This document shows positions 1 through 7,267 of a stretch of 64,000 nt of DNA, in pieces. The position numbers were made by a program, and so were the translations under genes. Positions within the stretch are counted from its first letter, which is position 1, and every line of letters starts with the position of its first letter. Source of the stretch: Salinimicrobium sediminis (GTDB lineage Bacteria > Bacteroidota > Bacteroidia > Flavobacteriales > Flavobacteriaceae); the NCBI RefSeq assembly GCF_900215295.1, contig NZ_OCMF01000001.1, forward strand, positions 620,001 to 684,000. Direction: 5' to 3'. The notes below the pieces were generated by a model. The model saw only the letters and a program-made list of their open reading frames with translations, had not been told where the DNA came from and made no database searches.

Positions 1-215
1 TCAGCGATACCGGAAAAGGAATTCCAAAAAGCAAGTATAAGCAGATCTTTGAACCGGGCTATACCACCAAAAAACGCGGGTGGGGCCTTGGTCTCTCCCT
101 TGCCCGCAGGATCATAGAAAGATACCACAGCGGCAGGATCAGAGTGCTAAAAAGCGAGATCAACAAAGGAACTACCATCGAGATCCAGCTTCACAAGGCT
201 AATACTGCTGCATAA
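1..215 (+). CDS. Sensor histidine kinase, C-terminal fragment
   Basis: Only the last 70 or so residues are in the window; the reading frame is open from base 3 and ends in TAA. They carry the end of a HATPase_c domain: a DTGKGIP ATP-lid motif, then IFEPGYTTK and the glycine-rich GWGLGLSLARRI motif, as in sensor kinases that phosphorylate a histidine from ATP. The sensor part and H-box lie outside the window, so signal and partner are unknown. Its last 17 bases overlap the end of the opposite-strand thioesterase gene, so the two genes converge with no room for a separate terminator. Confidence 0.9.
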   Translation, partial: SDTGKGIPKSKYKQIFEPGYTTKKRGWGLGLSLARRIIERYHSGRIRVLKSEINKGTTIEIQLHKANTAA

Positions 216-609
216 CCTCTTTAAGTTCCGGCGGAATAGGCAGGGCCTTATCTATACCGAAGTCGAAGAACACTGCAATATCCCTTCCTTCTGCACATAC
301 TTCTCCTTTTTCATTCAGAATAAGCTGATCCAGGCCAAAACTGCTGTTCTTAATGTAAGCCAGTTTGGTTTTTACGGTAGCTGTACCGGGATAAAAAAGC
401 GATTTTTTGAAGTCGCAGTGGGTAGAAACTAAGATGGCGCCTTTATTAGATTCTGCGAACAATTTTGCCAGACCGGCGGCTTCCCAAAAGTTCACCCGTC
501 CCGATTGTAGAAACCTGATAAAAGTGAGGTTGTTCACGTGACGGTACATATCCAGATCGCTAAAATCTATACGCAGGTCCAGTGAAAGCTTATATTCTGT
601 AATATCCAC
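199..609 (-). CDS. Acyl-CoA thioesterase, hotdog fold (4HBT/YbgC-like)
   Basis: A 136-residue single hotdog domain, the normal length for the 4-hydroxybenzoyl-CoA thioesterase/YbgC family, which hydrolyses acyl-CoA thioesters in the cytoplasm. The N-terminal signature is visible at residues 18-27: an aspartate, then MYRHVNN, the family's D-x-x-x-H-V-N-N helix start. The start codon is GTG, and its first base is the last base of the upstream HIT gene's TAG stop, so translation is probably coupled. Actual substrate cannot be read from the sequence. Confidence 0.85.
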   Translation of the reverse strand: MDITEYKLSLDLRIDFSDLDMYRHVNNLTFIRFLQSGRVNFWEAAGLAKLFAESNKGAILVSTHCDFKKSLFYPGTATVKTKLAYIKNSSFGLDQLILNEKGEVCAEGRDIAVFFDFGIDKALPIPPELKEVMQQY

Positions 610-998
610 TAAATATTTGCCTTTATGTCTTTGGCAATCTGTTCGAATTCTTCTTCAGAAAAAGGAACACTGTTCGCAAAGTTCATATCTCCCATATTAT
701 TCAGCGGAATAAGGTGAACATGCACGTGCGGCACTTCGAGCCCAACCACGGCCATTCCAACCCGCTTACAGGAAATCGCTTTTTCAAGACCTTTGGCCAC
801 TTTTCGGGAGAAGGCCATAAGACCGATATAAGTCTCTTCATCAAGGTCAAAGATCTTGTTTACCTCCTCCTTGGGAATACAAAGGGTGTGGCCTTTTGTG
901 TTGGGGCGGATATCCAAAAAAGCTAAAAATCTATCGTCTTCAGCGACTTTATAGGCGGGAATCTCTCCGTTGATGATCTTTGTAAAAAGTGTTGGCAT
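609..998 (-). CDS. HIT family nucleotide-binding protein
   Basis: About 129 residues with the histidine-triad motif HVHVHLIPL at residues 91-98 and the N-terminal TLFTKIINGEIPAYKV block of the Hint/PKCI branch. Such proteins hydrolyse nucleoside phosphoramidates or adenylated compounds. I chose the ATG at 998 because family members begin M-x-T-x-F-x-K-I-I; the frame stays open upstream to 1022 without homologous-looking sequence. The stop overlaps the GTG of the thioesterase by one base. A terminator separates the gene from greA upstream, so it probably has its own promoter, which I could not identify. Confidence 0.92.
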   Translation of the reverse strand: MPTLFTKIINGEIPAYKVAEDDRFLAFLDIRPNTKGHTLCIPKEEVNKIFDLDEETYIGLMAFSRKVAKGLEKAISCKRVGMAVVGLEVPHVHVHLIPLNNMGDMNFANSVPFSEEEFEQIAKDIKANI

Positions 999-1050
999 AG
1001 CATTGAATTTTTGAAGTAACAAGTTAAGATTTTCAGCTTAAAACCTAAGC

Positions 1051-1077
1051 AAAAAAAATCCCTTCCGAAGAAAGGAT
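1051..1077 (-). terminator. Rho-independent terminator after greA
   Basis: On the minus strand an 8-bp stem (one G-T pair) with loop TTCG is followed by eight T residues. It lies 24 bases past the greA stop and ahead of the HIT gene. Confidence 0.75.
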
Positions 1078-1100
1078 CTTTATAATGCATTTTTGAGTCT

Positions 1101-1577
1101 CTAGTCACGGGTGATCTCCAGGATCTCGAATTGAATGGTTCCTGAAGGCACCTGCACTTCAGCAATTTCCCCAACTTTCTTTCCTAAAAGGCCTTTGCCT
1201 ATAGGACTATCTACAGATATTTTTCCCGATTTTAAATCGGCTTCACTTTGGGCAACAAGTTTGTATTTAACCTCAGCCTTATTAGTAAGGTTCTTGATCT
1301 TTACTGTTGAATGTACCAGTGCTTTTGATGTATCCAATTGAGTTTCATCAATAAGACGGGCATTAGCAAAAACTTCTTCCATTTTTGCAATTTTCATCTC
1401 AAGAAGGCCCTGCGCCTCTTTGGCTGCATCATATTCGGCATTCTCACTAAGGTCTCCTTTATCACGCGCTTCGGCAATAGCCTGGGAAGCTTTTGGCCGC
1501 TCCACGTCTCTCAGGTGGTTAAGTTCATCCCTGAGCTTTTTTAGACCATCGGCGGTATAATATGATACTTTACTCAT
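1101..1577 (-). CDS. greA: Transcription elongation factor GreA
   Basis: 158 residues, the family's normal length. The N-terminal coiled coil contains the paired acidic residues of the GDLSENAEYDAAKE segment (about residues 41-54), which enter the RNA polymerase secondary channel and stimulate cleavage of backtracked RNA. The C-terminal FKBP-like domain ends in the typical SPIGKGLLGKKVGE block. A TAnnTTTG promoter box lies about 55 bases upstream, and a terminator-like hairpin fills most of the leader (see those entries), suggesting attenuation. Confidence 0.97.
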   Translation of the reverse strand: MSKVSYYTADGLKKLRDELNHLRDVERPKASQAIAEARDKGDLSENAEYDAAKEAQGLLEMKIAKMEEVFANARLIDETQLDTSKALVHSTVKIKNLTNKAEVKYKLVAQSEADLKSGKISVDSPIGKGLLGKKVGEIAEVQVPSGTIQFEILEITRD

Positions 1578-1599
1578 AATTTAGTCGTTTATATAAATA

Positions 1600-1627
1600 G
1601 AAAAAATCCCATTCGTCGACGGGATTT
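1600..1627 (-). terminator. Terminator-like hairpin in the greA leader
   Basis: On the minus strand a 7-bp perfect stem (AAATCCC with GGGATTT) encloses a 10-base loop containing GTCGAC and runs straight into TTTTTTC. It lies between the putative greA promoter and the greA start, not after any gene on either strand, so it looks like an attenuator. An alternative role is protecting the transcript's 5' end, because the predicted start is almost at the foot of the stem. Confidence 0.6.
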
Positions 1628-1630
1628 ACA

Positions 1631-1638
1631 CAAATATA
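1631..1638 (-). promoter_or_regulatory. greA promoter, -7 box
   Basis: Minus-strand TATATTTG matches the Bacteroidota -7 consensus TAnnTTTG exactly. The -33 element is not clear. Confidence 0.55.
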
Positions 1639-1691
1639 GTAAATTAAAATCTCCAGTACAATTATATCTCTTAGCTTTGAAAAAACCTTTT

Positions 1692-2120
1692 ATGAAGCAA
1701 TTTTTTGCCCTTTTTCTCCTGATTTTTACTTTTTTGGGATGTTCATCAGATGATGATCTTCGCCGCAACCCTTACCTGCCTCACCTCAACTTTTCAGTAA
1801 ATTTTGATCTAAGCCTTCCTGAATATAATCAACTCAATTTCCCGGGAAATAAATTTGTTACCCGCAATTACGGCATCAATGGAATTGTGATCTTCAACCT
1901 CAACAATGACCAGTACATGGCTTTTGAACTCACAGACCCTAACCACGTTCCGCAGCCCTGCTCTACCCTTACTGTGGAAGGAACCGAAGCTGTTTGCTCC
2001 TGTGGGGATGGCAATAAGTACACTATTATTACAGGACAACAAATAGCCGGGGAAGGAGAATATTCTCTAAAACCTTACCGGGTGGAAAGGGTTGGCAATG
2101 TACTGCGGGTATCAAATTAA
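1692..2120 (+). CDS. Hypothetical lipoprotein
   Basis: A protein of about 142 residues with a lipoprotein signal peptide: basic start, hydrophobic stretch, then LGCSSDDD, where the cysteine would be lipidated. The run of acidic residues just after the cysteine matches surface-exported lipoproteins of Bacteroidota. Two later cysteines flank a CSCGDG segment near residue 105, but I recognise no domain. The frame also offers a TTG at 1677; I prefer the ATG at 1692 because the TTG sits inside a TAnnTTTG-like box (1672-1679) that may be the promoter. Followed by a strong terminator. Confidence 0.7.
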   Translation: MKQFFALFLLIFTFLGCSSDDDLRRNPYLPHLNFSVNFDLSLPEYNQLNFPGNKFVTRNYGINGIVIFNLNNDQYMAFELTDPNHVPQPCSTLTVEGTEAVCSCGDGNKYTIITGQQIAGEGEYSLKPYRVERVGNVLRVSN

Positions 2121-2143
2121 AGAGACAAGAATTTTACAGCATT

Positions 2144-2183
2144 AAAAAAGGCATTTTAGAGAGGTTTCTAAAATGCTTTTTTT
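2144..2183. terminator. Bidirectional terminator between convergent genes
   Basis: A perfect 10-bp stem (2151-2160 with 2167-2176) and 6-base loop are flanked by A-rich sequence on the left and seven Ts on the right. It can stop the lipoprotein gene on the plus strand and the TonB receptor on the minus strand. Confidence 0.85.
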
Positions 2184-2198
2184 AATGCTCTTATAATT

Positions 2199-4556
2199 TT
2201 AAAATTTAAGCGTCACACCCACCAGGAAATTGCGGGTTGCCTGCGGATAGTAGCCTGCACCTTCATAGGTTGTTCCATCCCAGTCATAGGTGTAGTAGTA
2301 CCCGTTTGACACATATTCTTCACTAAAGATATTGTTGATCAATCCTGTGAAAACTACAGTTTCAAATAATGGTGCATTTCTCCAGGTGTATTGCACGTTA
2401 AGATCATGTACCCAGTAATCTTCGAGTAAAGCTGCTTCATTTTCAAGGTTGCTCATATACTGCTCCCCTACATATTTTGTAAGGAATTTAAGCTCCAGAC
2501 CATCAACAGGTCTGTATTCCAGGATATTTCCGGCAACAATATCCGGCGAATAGGAAATATCGGTTTTTCCGAAGTTAATAAGCTCCCCGTCCCAAGGTGC
2601 AAACCACTCATCATTTTTGTTACGGCTGATGGCAATATTCGGTCGCCAGCTGAACTTGGGATGCAACATCACCACGGCATCCAGCTCCAACCCTAACCGG
2701 TAGCTGTTACCGCTGTTCCTCCTTATTGGAGATCCTACATCATTAAGTTCACCAGTGAGGACAAGTTGATTGCGGTAATCCATGTAATAAATATTGGAAT
2801 TCAGCTGAAATTTTTCTGAAGCATATCTCCAGCCTAATTCATAGTCGTTCAATTCTTCGGGTTCGGGATTTCCAGCTTCGTAATCGGTTCTGTTCGGCTC
2901 CCGGTGTGCTCTGGCGAAGGAGAAGTAAAGGCGGCCGGCTTTAGAAAATCTATAAGTTAATCCGGCTTTTGGATTAAAAAAGGTGTGAGCATCATCAACA
3001 ATAAAAGGCACATTTTCTTCCTCTACCCCATCCACTTCGTAGTGAATTCTTCTTAGTTGAAGATCTCCATAAAGGCTCAGTTTTTCGGAAACCTCCACGG
3101 TGGCTTTAGAAAAGACATTAAAATCGCTTTTTTGGGACTGGTTGTCATAGTAATGCTGCAGGGGCAAAGTGGGGGCAAAGCGCGCATGGATGATCTCCCC
3201 AAAATGATCTCCTTCATAATTATTCCAGGCACCTCCGGCTATTACTTCGAGACCCTCCTGTTGATATTGCACATTAAATGTTGTTCCATAAAAGTCGTTC
3301 ACCAGCCATTTTTTGGTCACCAGGTCACTTTCTGTGATCTCTTCTCCATTTGCTGTAAAAGGTTCGATCCCGTACTCCAGGAGATCCTCTCCGGCACGAT
3401 ACGACTCATAGAAACCTCTGCCGTAAGTGTAATGAAGAGCAAGATTTGAAGACCATCCTTTGTCATACCGCTCATTCCACAGCAACTGGAAATGATCCTG
3501 CTTATAATCATCAACATGGTTATCGTAAAATGCTAAATTTCCATCCTCATCTTCATAAGCTCCCGCCGGATTGAACCTGCGATTCTCCTTTAATTGGTCT
3601 GCATCTATCCCATCCCAGGCCTGGTACGTGACTTCGCTCCCACCAAAGGTTAGCGCTTTGATGAGGCTGGTCTCCCCAACGTAGGACCCTTGAAAAAAAT
3701 AGGATTTTAGATCGGTGGAGGCCCGGTCTATGTATCCGTCGCTTTTGATGACAGAAGCCCTTCCGGAAAACTCCCAGTGATCATCAAAGATCCCGGTACT
3801 GAATTTTACCGTATGCTTTCGGGTATTATAAGACCCAAAGCTGTTGGCAATCTCTGCGGAAGGTTCGTAACTATACCTGTCTGTAAGTATATTTAAACTG
3901 GCTCCAAAGGCACCGGCACCATTGGTTGAAGTACCTACTCCCCGCTGAAGCTGCAGATTCTCTACCGAAGATGCAAAATCTCCCAGGTTTACCCAAAAGG
4001 TACCCTGGCTTTCGGCGTCATTATAAGGCACCCCGTTGATCGTTACATTGATGCCCCGGGATTCGGTTCCCCGCACGCGAATGCTGCTGTAGCCAATACC
4101 GGCTCCGGCATCGCTGGTCATCACAACTCCGGGCAGGTATTGCATCAAAGCCGGAATATCCTGGCCAAGGTTACGATCTTCGATCTCCTCATTGCTCAGA
4201 TTACTGAAGGTGATAGGAGAATCGGCAGTAACACGAACAGCCGAAAGGAATACCTCATTAAGCACCTCCTGCGCGTCACTCATGTCTACGTTTAAGATCA
4301 TATCTTCAGAAAGATCAATGCTGATCCTTTTTTGATTTCCGAAGGAAAAGATTAGCTGGTACTCTCCTTCTTCAAGTTGAAGAGCGTATTTTCCCGCGGA
4401 ATCTGTTTGGGTAAATTCTGAGCTTTTTTCTACCCTCACCAAAACTCCGGAAAGTGGCGAATTCCCATCTGTCACAATACCTGAAACCTGAAATTCCTGT
4501 GAAAAGCCGTTTAGGGCAAAAAAGAAAAAACTAAATAGTAAAAAGACATTTTTCAT
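2199..4556 (-). CDS. TonB-dependent outer-membrane receptor, probable thiamine importer
   Basis: About 785 residues: signal peptide (MKNVFLLF... ending GFSQ), CarboxypepD-like carboxypeptidase-regulatory repeat (about 20-105), plug domain (SIRVRGTESRGINVTINGVPYNDAESQ region) and a 22-strand-type barrel ending in the aromatic F of VGVTLKF. The frame extends upstream to 4628, but the ATG at 4556 gives a clean signal peptide and leaves room for the riboswitch. Control by a TPP riboswitch immediately upstream is the reason for assigning thiamine or its phosphate esters as substrate; THI-element-controlled receptors are known in Bacteroidota. No SusD partner is adjacent, unlike glycan importers. 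Confidence 0.9.
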   Translation of the reverse strand: MKNVFLLFSFFFFALNGFSQEFQVSGIVTDGNSPLSGVLVRVEKSSEFTQTDSAGKYALQLEEGEYQLIFSFGNQKRISIDLSEDMILNVDMSDAQEVLNEVFLSAVRVTADSPITFSNLSNEEIEDRNLGQDIPALMQYLPGVVMTSDAGAGIGYSSIRVRGTESRGINVTINGVPYNDAESQGTFWVNLGDFASSVENLQLQRGVGTSTNGAGAFGASLNILTDRYSYEPSAEIANSFGSYNTRKHTVKFSTGIFDDHWEFSGRASVIKSDGYIDRASTDLKSYFFQGSYVGETSLIKALTFGGSEVTYQAWDGIDADQLKENRRFNPAGAYEDEDGNLAFYDNHVDDYKQDHFQLLWNERYDKGWSSNLALHYTYGRGFYESYRAGEDLLEYGIEPFTANGEEITESDLVTKKWLVNDFYGTTFNVQYQQEGLEVIAGGAWNNYEGDHFGEIIHARFAPTLPLQHYYDNQSQKSDFNVFSKATVEVSEKLSLYGDLQLRRIHYEVDGVEEENVPFIVDDAHTFFNPKAGLTYRFSKAGRLYFSFARAHREPNRTDYEAGNPEPEELNDYELGWRYASEKFQLNSNIYYMDYRNQLVLTGELNDVGSPIRRNSGNSYRLGLELDAVVMLHPKFSWRPNIAISRNKNDEWFAPWDGELINFGKTDISYSPDIVAGNILEYRPVDGLELKFLTKYVGEQYMSNLENEAALLEDYWVHDLNVQYTWRNAPLFETVVFTGLINNIFSEEYVSNGYYYTYDWDGTTYEGAGYYPQATRNFLVGVTLKF

Positions 4557-4604
4557 TCGTAATACATTGTTACGAATAAAAGGGGCGGTTATTCTGTAGT
4601 TTAT

Positions 4605-4642
4605 AAAATAAAAAATCCTGAAAACCACAAGCGGTTAACAGG
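4605..4642 (-). terminator. Attenuator terminator of the TPP riboswitch
   Basis: Minus strand: stem CCTG..AACC with GGTT..CAGG (4617-4642, two-base internal mismatch) followed by ATTTTTTATTTT. The 5' arm with two upstream bases (4637-4644) is an exact 8-base complement of 4728-4735 inside the aptamer, giving a plausible antiterminator pairing. Confidence 0.6.
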
Positions 4643-4655
4643 AGTACTATACTTA

Positions 4656-4765
4656 GTGGGTGCAAATTTTGCACCTTTCCCTTGGCAGCATTACCTGCCC
4701 AGGTTCCTTGGGTATGATCTCAGCTTTCTCCTGTTTTCACAGGCGTTAGCACCCCTTTGAGATGA
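4656..4765 (-). promoter_or_regulatory. TPP (THI-box) riboswitch
   Basis: Read on the minus strand, the aptamer landmarks occur in order: GGGGTGC, a CCTGT/ACAGG hairpin, GCTGAGA, ATACCC, GGAACCTG, GGTAATGC and AAGGGA. These are the conserved blocks of the thiamine pyrophosphate aptamer, including the pyrimidine-sensing CTGAGA and the pyrophosphate-side GGTAATGC-like helix. It precedes a TonB receptor on the same strand. Downstream, a short GGTGC/GCACC hairpin (4659-4675) and a terminator complete the leader. The closing P1 helix is not obvious, so the edges are approximate. Confidence 0.92.
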
Positions 4766-4767
4766 CG

Positions 4768-4775
4768 CAAAGTTA
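4768..4775 (-). promoter_or_regulatory. Promoter -7 box of the riboswitch-receptor transcript
   Basis: Minus-strand TAACTTTG matches TAnnTTTG and would start transcription just before the aptamer. Confidence 0.55.
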
Positions 4776-4852
4776 AATGCTTTTTTTCGATTTAACCTAA
4801 ATTTTCACGGATTAGATTTTAAAGCATATATTTTTATAATTTCAATTCATCT

Positions 4853-7267
4853 ATGGCTAAGAAAAGATCCTCCCTAACATTTACGGTTTTTGCCGGGTAT
4901 CTGGTACTTGCGGCTTTAATGGGCTTAGCTGTTTGGTTCATTTATAACCAGGTGATCAATTACACCACCATGACCGAAAGGAATACCATGGGAAACCAAA
5001 AGCTATTGCTGGTGGGGGAAGCAGCAACAAAATTGTATGAGGCGGAAAGCCTGAGCCGGCAATTGATACAAACCGGAAATCTAGAAGGGCTTGAAGGCTA
5101 TACGGCCAAAATTGATTCTATAAAAACCACTCTGGCTTCTTTACAGGATTACAGGACAGATAGTTCCCTTGACAGCGAGATTGACAGTATCAATGTCCTG
5201 TTATCCCAAAAATCCAGGAATCTAAAGGAACTCCTGGAGCTGCGGGCAAGAGGAGAAACAGATAGCTATTACGCGCGGGTTCTGGATGAATTAAAACGCG
5301 TAGACGAAAATTTTGAAACTCAGGATTACAACCGGCGTTTCCGGGATATGGCTCCGCACCAACGGCAGCTGCTAATCAAACTTTTAAATTACGCCAACGA
5401 ACAAAATCCCGAACCGCCTGCTATCACTGTAGATTCGCTGGTGAATTCGGTAAAAACGGTTTTGGGCCAGCTGGAGACGCAGGAAAGAAGATATAGAATG
5501 GCATTAAAGGAACAGGAAGACCAGCTCCTGACCAATGAGATCCAGCTAAACAACAGACTGAGGGGGCTACTCTCAACCCTTGAAACCGAAGAAAGATTGA
5601 ATTCAATTAATCAGGTGGAAGCCTGGCAGGATACTATTGAAGAAACATCAAAGATCATCATATTTCTTGGCGCAGCCAGCCTGCTGGTCATTCTCACCTT
5701 CGTTTTCCTGGTCACCCAGGATGTAATAAAAAGCCAGCGGTACAGATTAGAACTGGAGAGGGCAAAAAATTATGCCGAAAGTTTATTGAAGAGTCGCGAA
5801 CAATTCATGAATACTGTTACTCATGATCTGCGATCTCCACTTAATTCTGTTATTGGTTACACGGGTCTGCTGGAAAAGAGCAATCTCAACAAATCCCAGA
5901 ACCGCTACCTCGCCCAGTTAAAAAGATCTTCAGATTATCTCCTCCACCTGGTAAATGACCTCCTGGATCTGTCCCGTTTAGAGGCCGGAAAAATGACTGT
6001 AGAAGAACTGGCTTTTAATCCGAAGAATCTTATTGAAGAAACTGTTGAAAATGCAGTACCACCCGAAAAACCCAGAGAGGTAGAAGTGTTAGTCAATGTT
6101 TCTGACGACCTGGACACGAGGGTGATCACAGATCCATTTAGAATAAAACAAATCCTCACTAATCTGGTGAGCAACGCCTGTAAATTTACACCCAGGGGAA
6201 GTGTGGAAGTTAAAGCATGGCTAAGACAGGCAAAACACAACCCTGTACTCTGCATCGAGGTAAAAGATACCGGAATTGGAATATCTGAAGCCCAGAAGGA
6301 AAAAGTTTTTGAAGAATTTTCCCAGGAAGACAGCAGCATCGAAAAACGATATGGCGGAACAGGACTGGGGCTGGCAATCAGTAAAAAAATCACCGATTTA
6401 CTCCAGGGGAGGATAAGCCTGGAAAGTGAGGTAGGACATGGCAGTACTTTTCTTCTGGAGATTCCTGTGGCTTACGCAGAAAATAACCATGCGCCGGCAG
6501 TAGAGCCCCGCCTTCAGTTAAAAGATGCCGCAGGTAAGAAGGTACTTATAGTTGATGATGAACCTGCACAATTAGGGCTGCTTAAGGAACTCATTAAAAG
6601 TACCGGAATGAACTACCAAACTGCTCACAATGGAAAAGCAGCTTTAAAAATAATTAAAAATCAACGCCCCGATCTCATTCTTACAGATATCCAGATGCCA
6701 AAAATGGATGGTTTTGAACTCCTGAGGACCATTAGAGAGGATCTAAAGCTAAAGGATCTACCTGTTATTGCCCTTTCTGGCCAGCCAGATGTTAGTGCTT
6801 CAGATTATCTTCAATCAGGTTTTAGCGGAAGCCTTCTAAAGCCGTATTCTTCTCAAAAACTATTACAGATCATTAGTGATTTGCTCCACTTGCAATTACA
6901 AAAAGAACCTGCATCCCAACCTGCAGCAATGGATCTTAACAAAGGCTATTCTTTAAGCGAGATCAAAAATTTTGCGGGTGAAGATCCAGAGGCCATGAAT
7001 GCTATTTTAACAGCCTTTATTACCAGCACCCGAAGCAATTTAGAGGCTTTGGAACTCGCGAGTAAAAAAGGTGCAAAAAAGAAGGTTTCTGCCGTTGCTC
7101 ACAAAATGCTTCCTATGTTCAGACAATTAAAGGTGCCCCATCTCATCCAAAAACTGGTGACCCTTGAAAATGCCAACGGAAAAGAAAAAGGAAAGGTGGA
7201 TGTACAGGTCTTTGTTGCCGAAGTTGATGAACTTCTTAGAAAATTGGAACAGGAAATTACAGATTAA
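4853..7267 (+). CDS. Hybrid sensor histidine kinase with receiver and Hpt domains
   Basis: 804 residues. Order: TM helix about 12-32, periplasmic mainly helical sensor about 33-268, TM helix about 269-290, short coiled linker, HisKA with H324 in VTHDLRSPLN, HATPase_c (N box around 435, DTGIGIS, GTGLGLAIS), receiver domain with D612 in LTDIQMPKMDG, and a C-terminal helical Hpt-like domain with H750 in AHKMLP. This supports an internal His-Asp-His relay, as in ArcB or TorS, although the AHKML match is looser than the usual AHxLKG. It converges on an NtrC-type regulator with an 11-base overlap; the pairing of the two is an inference. Confidence 0.95.
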   Translation: MAKKRSSLTFTVFAGYLVLAALMGLAVWFIYNQVINYTTMTERNTMGNQKLLLVGEAATKLYEAESLSRQLIQTGNLEGLEGYTAKIDSIKTTLASLQDYRTDSSLDSEIDSINVLLSQKSRNLKELLELRARGETDSYYARVLDELKRVDENFETQDYNRRFRDMAPHQRQLLIKLLNYANEQNPEPPAITVDSLVNSVKTVLGQLETQERRYRMALKEQEDQLLTNEIQLNNRLRGLLSTLETEERLNSINQVEAWQDTIEETSKIIIFLGAASLLVILTFVFLVTQDVIKSQRYRLELERAKNYAESLLKSREQFMNTVTHDLRSPLNSVIGYTGLLEKSNLNKSQNRYLAQLKRSSDYLLHLVNDLLDLSRLEAGKMTVEELAFNPKNLIEETVENAVPPEKPREVEVLVNVSDDLDTRVITDPFRIKQILTNLVSNACKFTPRGSVEVKAWLRQAKHNPVLCIEVKDTGIGISEAQKEKVFEEFSQEDSSIEKRYGGTGLGLAISKKITDLLQGRISLESEVGHGSTFLLEIPVAYAENNHAPAVEPRLQLKDAAGKKVLIVDDEPAQLGLLKELIKSTGMNYQTAHNGKAALKIIKNQRPDLILTDIQMPKMDGFELLRTIREDLKLKDLPVIALSGQPDVSASDYLQSGFSGSLLKPYSSQKLLQIISDLLHLQLQKEPASQPAAMDLNKGYSLSEIKNFAGEDPEAMNAILTAFITSTRSNLEALELASKKGAKKKVSAVAHKMLPMFRQLKVPHLIQKLVTLENANGKEKGKVDVQVFVAEVDELLRKLEQEITD

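Noticed and set aside
923-1174. Minus-strand frame between greA and HIT
   Set aside because: Overlaps both genes and spans the greA terminator; no signal of coding.
3057-3449. Plus-strand frame of 130 codons inside the receptor gene
   Set aside because: Shadow of the receptor; no start context and no protein-like pattern.
4557-4628. N-terminal extension of the TonB receptor
   Set aside because: The upstream frame runs through the leader between the riboswitch terminator and the signal peptide; ATG 4556 gives a proper signal peptide.
5935-6393. Minus-strand frame of 152 codons inside the hybrid kinase
   Set aside because: Antisense to well-conserved kinase motifs, low-complexity serine-rich translation.
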